DNA from: DAOTXS01 sp034435055
Lineage (GTDB): Bacteria > Chloroflexota > Anaerolineae > UBA4142
DNA length: 64,000 bases
Assembly: GCA_034435055.1 (NCBI GenBank)
Contig: DAOTXS010000087.1
Coordinates: 62,001-126,000, forward strand
Direction: 5' to 3'
Part shown: positions 60,676-64,000 of the stretch, one piece after another
Position numbering within the stretch: the stretch's first letter is position 1
Layout: each line of letters begins with the position of its first letter
Notes under the pieces: model-generated
Database searches by the model: none
Seen by the model: only the letters and a program-made list of their open reading frames with translations
What the model was told of the DNA's origin: nothing
Position numbers and translations under genes: made by a program

Positions 60676-61890
60676 ATGCGCATCCTTTTCTTGACCCAAA
60701 TTCTTCCTTACCCGCTTGACGCCGGACCCAAGATGCGGATTTATTACGTCCTCCGCTATCTTGCCCAGCGGCATCGCGTTACGCTGGTGTCATTCGTGCG
60801 GAACGAACAAGACGAACAGAACGCCGAACATCTGCGATCATTCTTGTCCGCCGTGTACACCGTACCGATCAAGCGGTCACGGGTGCGCGATGTCTTTTTC
60901 TTCGCCGCAAGTTTGGCGCAAGATCGGCCCTTCCTTATCGCACGCGATCACGTTGCCGAAATGCACGCGTTAATCGCTCGACTCGTAGCGGCGCAATCGT
61001 TTGATGCGGTCCACGCCGATCAGTTAGGGATGGCGCAGTATGCTGTTGGACTGCCCACCGTCAAAGTCCTCGATGAGCACAATGCCGTCTGGACGATTGT
61101 CGAACGGATGTGGCGGAACGAGTCATTTTTGCCGCGTCGCTTATTGATGCAACGCGAGTGGCGCGCTCTAAAAAAATACGAGACGTGCGTCTGCAAACAA
61201 TTCGATCATATCTTGACGGTAACCGAAGAAGACCGTCGCGCCCTCAATCTGCTGGGTGAAAATTTGCCCATCACGACGATGCCGATTTGCATCGACCCCA
61301 CAGTGTTACCGCGGGTGGAGCAAGCCCCAGAAGCGCGGCACCTTATTTGTATCGGCGGAATGTTTTATCCTCCCAATGTCGATGGGATTGTGTGGTTTGC
61401 TCAGAATGTGTTTCCGCTTGTCAAACCGATTTGCCCGGATAGCGAGTTACTCGTGGTTGGCGCGCGCCCCGCGCCGGCATTACTTCGATTGTCGGAGCAA
61501 GATCCGCGCGTGCGCGTGACCGGTTACGTTGATGATCCAACTCCACTCTTGCGTGAGAGTGCGGTCTTTATCGTGCCTTTGCGCGCGGGCGGTGGAATGC
61601 GCGTCAAGATTTTGGATGCTTGGTCGCGTGGCATCCCCATCGTCTCGACGACGATTGGGTGCGAAGGTATCGCGGTTCGCGATGGGGAAAATATTCTGAT
61701 TGCGGATGAACCGCATACTTTTGCAGATGCAGTAACACGAATAATCCAAAACCCGACGTTCGGTCGTCAACTGGCGGATAACGGGCGACGGTGGGTCGAA
61801 GAGCGTTATCATTGGCGCAGGATTTATCCCGCATTGGATAAGATATATCCGGCGGTTTCCGCCGACCACGCGGTGAACAATTGCCCATGA
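60676..61890 (+). CDS. GT4-family glycosyltransferase (paralogue of 53994)
   Basis: 404 residues from ATG 60676; a frame open to 60631 adds no family sequence. MRILFLTQILPYPLDAGPKMR, DEHNAVWTIVERMW, CIGGMFYPPNVDGIVWFAQNVFP, GGGMRVKILDAWSRGIPIVSTTIGCEG. Same subfamily as the proteins at 53994 and 61887. The 63-base gap before it holds no convincing promoter, only a TATAGC near 60662. Its stop overlaps the next ATG (ATGA). Confidence 0.9.
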   Translation: MRILFLTQILPYPLDAGPKMRIYYVLRYLAQRHRVTLVSFVRNEQDEQNAEHLRSFLSAVYTVPIKRSRVRDVFFFAASLAQDRPFLIARDHVAEMHALIARLVAAQSFDAVHADQLGMAQYAVGLPTVKVLDEHNAVWTIVERMWRNESFLPRRLLMQREWRALKKYETCVCKQFDHILTVTEEDRRALNLLGENLPITTMPICIDPTVLPRVEQAPEARHLICIGGMFYPPNVDGIVWFAQNVFPLVKPICPDSELLVVGARPAPALLRLSEQDPRVRVTGYVDDPTPLLRESAVFIVPLRAGGGMRVKILDAWSRGIPIVSTTIGCEGIAVRDGENILIADEPHTFADAVTRIIQNPTFGRQLADNGRRWVEERYHWRRIYPALDKIYPAVSADHAVNNCP

Positions 61891-63113
61891 ACATACTTTT
61901 CGTCTGTCCATACATGCCCACACTGGTTCGGACGCGCTCGTCCAATTTGGTGCGTACACTCGTACGCCGGGGACATTCGGTCACGTTGGCGACCGTGTGG
62001 GAAAACGATGCAGAACGTTCGGCGATTGACGGATGGACAAAATCCGGCGTTCGCGTGATTGCTGAACAGTTGACACGCGCGCGCTCTGTGATGAATCTAC
62101 CCCGTGCGTTACTGCGAGGACAGCCGCTCCAATCAGTATATTCTTGGCAACCCGCGCTCGCCCGGCGGTTGGTGTTGGAAACCAGTATATCGAAATGGGA
62201 TGTGGCGCACGTTGAGCATTTGCGCGGTGCCGAGTACGGTTTGCACTTGAATAAAGTCAAACGTCGTCAAAAACTCCCGATCGTTTGGGATAGTGTGGAT
62301 TGTATTAGCTATCTTTTCGAGCAAGCCGCGCGCACTAGCCGCAATCTGTTCGGGCAATTTGTTACTCGATTCGAATTAGCACCCACGCGTCGCTATGAAC
62401 GAAAATTGCTCCAGCGTTTTGAGCGTGTACTTGTAACATCGCCTCAAGACCGAAATGCGTTTTTAGAATTGTCGCAGTCGACGACAACACCGAGGGAAGG
62501 CAATCCTATTCAAGTATTATCGAATGGAGTAGACCTGAATTATTTTCAACCGATGAATCAGACGCGGCATTCAAAATTGATTATCTTCACCGGCAAGATG
62601 AGCTATCACGCAAATGTGACTGCGGCATTGTATCTGGTCAACAAAGTAATGCCACTGGTGTGGCAAAATGACCCGGCGGTGCGCGTTCAAATCGTTGGGC
62701 AGAATCCCACCCGCGCGGTGCGTGATTTGGCGGATGCGAATCCGCAACGGGTAGAAGTTACCGGTGCGGTTGCCGATATTCGCCCGTATCTGGCAAAGGC
62801 AACGATTGCTGTTGCCCCACTTTTGTACGGCGCGGGGATCCAAAACAAAGTCCTCGAAGCGATGGCGATGGCAACGCCGGTAGTTGCCTCGGCGCGGGCA
62901 GTGGCGGCGTTGTCCACACAACCGAATCATGATGTGCTGGTCGGTGATGACGCAGAAACCTTGGCGCAACACATTATTCGATTGTTGGCTGACGAGGAAC
63001 TGAGGGAATGCCTTGGTAAAGAGGGGCGTTGTTACGTCGAGCGAAATCATGATTGGAATCAAATTGGCGCACAACTGGAGCAAGTGTATCGGCAGGTCAT
63101 TACAGCCGAGTGA
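61887..63113 (+). CDS. GT4-family glycosyltransferase (third paralogue of this subfamily)
   Basis: 408 residues. MNILFVCPYMPTLVRTRSSNLVRTL, WDSVDCISYLFEQAA, SNGVDLNYFQPM, FTGKMSYHANVTAALYL, and donor site YGAGIQNKVLEAMAMATPVVASARAVAAL. A TTG at 61881 is a possible alternative start; ATG 61887 overlaps the preceding TGA. Together with the genes at 53994 and 60676 it suggests a duplicated set of sugar transferases adding similar residues. Confidence 0.9.
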   Translation: MNILFVCPYMPTLVRTRSSNLVRTLVRRGHSVTLATVWENDAERSAIDGWTKSGVRVIAEQLTRARSVMNLPRALLRGQPLQSVYSWQPALARRLVLETSISKWDVAHVEHLRGAEYGLHLNKVKRRQKLPIVWDSVDCISYLFEQAARTSRNLFGQFVTRFELAPTRRYERKLLQRFERVLVTSPQDRNAFLELSQSTTTPREGNPIQVLSNGVDLNYFQPMNQTRHSKLIIFTGKMSYHANVTAALYLVNKVMPLVWQNDPAVRVQIVGQNPTRAVRDLADANPQRVEVTGAVADIRPYLAKATIAVAPLLYGAGIQNKVLEAMAMATPVVASARAVAALSTQPNHDVLVGDDAETLAQHIIRLLADEELRECLGKEGRCYVERNHDWNQIGAQLEQVYRQVITAE

Positions 63114-63129
63114 CGGGGGGAGGTAACTC

Positions 63130-64000
63130 ATGATTACAACAACTTCTGCAATGGGGTTGCAGGCGCGGAACGGCTTGAGGCGCGAGGAGCAATATCGTCT
63201 TTTTTTGGTCGCGCTTTTTGTTGCCGATGTGGTGATGTTGTTGGCGGCGTTTGTGGTTGCGTTCGTGGTTCGTTATTACACCAATTGGTCGATTTTGGTT
63301 GAAGATTCTGATCTGAGCCGAGAAGCGCATTTGTGGATTGCCGCCGTCCTTCTGCCTGTTTGGCTTTTGATCTTTGTTCTCTCGGATCTGTACAATCCCC
63401 ATTATCTTTTTAGTAGCACGCAGGAATACAAAAAAGTGGCGAATGCTTGTTCGGTCGCATTCACCCTTGTCGTCGTTGTGACATTCCTGGTGCCTTATGT
63501 TCGTATATCGCGCGGCTGGATTGTTGTGGCTGTGGTGGCGGCAATCGTCTTTGTGGGGTTGGAACGTTTCTTGTTCCGACGACTTTCCTATTTCTTGCGT
63601 GAGCGAGGTTGGCTTACGGCGCGGACGCTCATCGTCGGCACGGACTCGGAAGCTCGCGCGATTGGCCAGCAATTGCTCACGTGGCGCGGGTGTGGCGCAG
63701 AGATTTTGGGATTTGTGGATAACATTATGCCGCCGGGCACCAAAGTCGAAGGGGATGTGCCGGTGCTGGCTCCACTGAACATGTTGCCAGAGCTAGTGGA
63801 AAAGTTGGATGTGGATGAATTGATCGTTTCGCCTTCGGCTATTTCGCGCGAAGATATCTTGTGGATTTTCCAGACCTTTGGGACATCGGACAAAGTTGAA
63901 CTGCGTTTCTCGCCGGGTCTGTTTGAAATCTTTACTTCCGGCGTGAGCGTCAAAGAAATCGGCTCAGTTCCGTTGGTCAGTATGCGCAAAGTACGTTTGG
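63130..64000 (+). CDS. Undecaprenyl-phosphate sugar transferase (EpsE/WbaP-like), 3' truncated by window edge
   Basis: 290 residues are present and the frame runs open to the edge. Four membrane spans (about 22-125) alternate with short loops, followed by a Rossmann-like CoA_binding_3 domain (about 150-290: ARTLIVGTDSEARAIGQQLL, DVDELIVSPSAISREDIL). This is the N-terminal architecture of bacterial initiating sugar-1-phosphate transferases; the catalytic Bac_transf domain should follow outside the window. ATG 63130 has GGGGGGAGGTAACTC upstream. As the initiating enzyme it would load the first sugar on the lipid carrier for this locus. Confidence 0.87.
   Translation, partial: MITTTSAMGLQARNGLRREEQYRLFLVALFVADVVMLLAAFVVAFVVRYYTNWSILVEDSDLSREAHLWIAAVLLPVWLLIFVLSDLYNPHYLFSSTQEYKKVANACSVAFTLVVVVTFLVPYVRISRGWIVVAVVAAIVFVGLERFLFRRLSYFLRERGWLTARTLIVGTDSEARAIGQQLLTWRGCGAEILGFVDNIMPPGTKVEGDVPVLAPLNMLPELVEKLDVDELIVSPSAISREDILWIFQTFGTSDKVELRFSPGLFEIFTSGVSVKEIGSVPLVSMRKVRL

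Overview
The window reads as a chromosomal segment of an uncultured-type Chloroflexota bacterium (Anaerolineae-like). This placement is an inference from gene style, not a phylogenetic test. The clues are very long GAF-array signalling proteins, an ECF sigma / anti-sigma pair whose anti-sigma carries a long proline-threonine tail, an ATP-dependent DNA ligase, interspersed palindromic repeats of a kind common in environmental genomes, and a large mixed glycosyltransferase locus. Genes are dense, often overlap by 1-8 bases, and at least two (16128, 26369) look leaderless.

Bases 1-6245 hold housekeeping and single genes: the 3' half of mfd, a DegT-type aminotransferase, a HerA-like ATPase (DUF853), a Tat-exported GH5 lipoprotein and a NUDIX hydrolase. 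Bases 6290-16052 form the most unusual region. A membrane histidine kinase and an OmpR/PhoB-type regulator are followed by a cyclic di-GMP-I riboswitch. The riboswitch controls a 119-residue exported protein made of VDWG / C-x6-C units. Next comes an S8 protease whose C-terminus is six tandem VDWGS units, then a 43-residue membrane peptide, an unknown gene, and a fused GGDEF plus HD-GYP membrane protein. Pho-box-like 11-bp direct repeats of TGTTATCAAA type lie in front of three of these units and, on the other strand, in front of the exopolysaccharide operon.

Bases 16128-29526 contain a metallopeptidase, an M20 peptidase, a leftward operon (maf, uvrD/pcrA, and an 1,824-residue PAS/GAF/HD-GYP protein), a divergent ATP-dependent DNA ligase, a FAH-family hydrolase and a STAS protein. 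Two tRNA genes (Arg-CCT on minus, Lys-CTT on plus) are followed by an ECF sigma/anti-sigma pair, a candidate structured leader before a small DUF2292-like gene, and galE.

From 33723 to the right edge (over 30 kb, continuing outside) lies one co-directional exopolysaccharide locus. It contains an acyltransferase, GT2 and GT4 glycosyltransferases, a cobalamin-binding radical SAM protein, two O-antigen-polymerase-like proteins, a flippase, sugar epimerases, three asparagine-synthase-like proteins (two lacking the N-terminal cysteine), a toroid-fold protein, two multi-membrane-span proteins and a truncated initiating phosphosugar transferase. Its leader has several hairpins and a sequence close to the ops element. 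One glycosyltransferase appears to use an ATT start codon. Together the window suggests that a PhoB-like regulator and c-di-GMP control an exported VDWGS protein/protease set and exopolysaccharide production.
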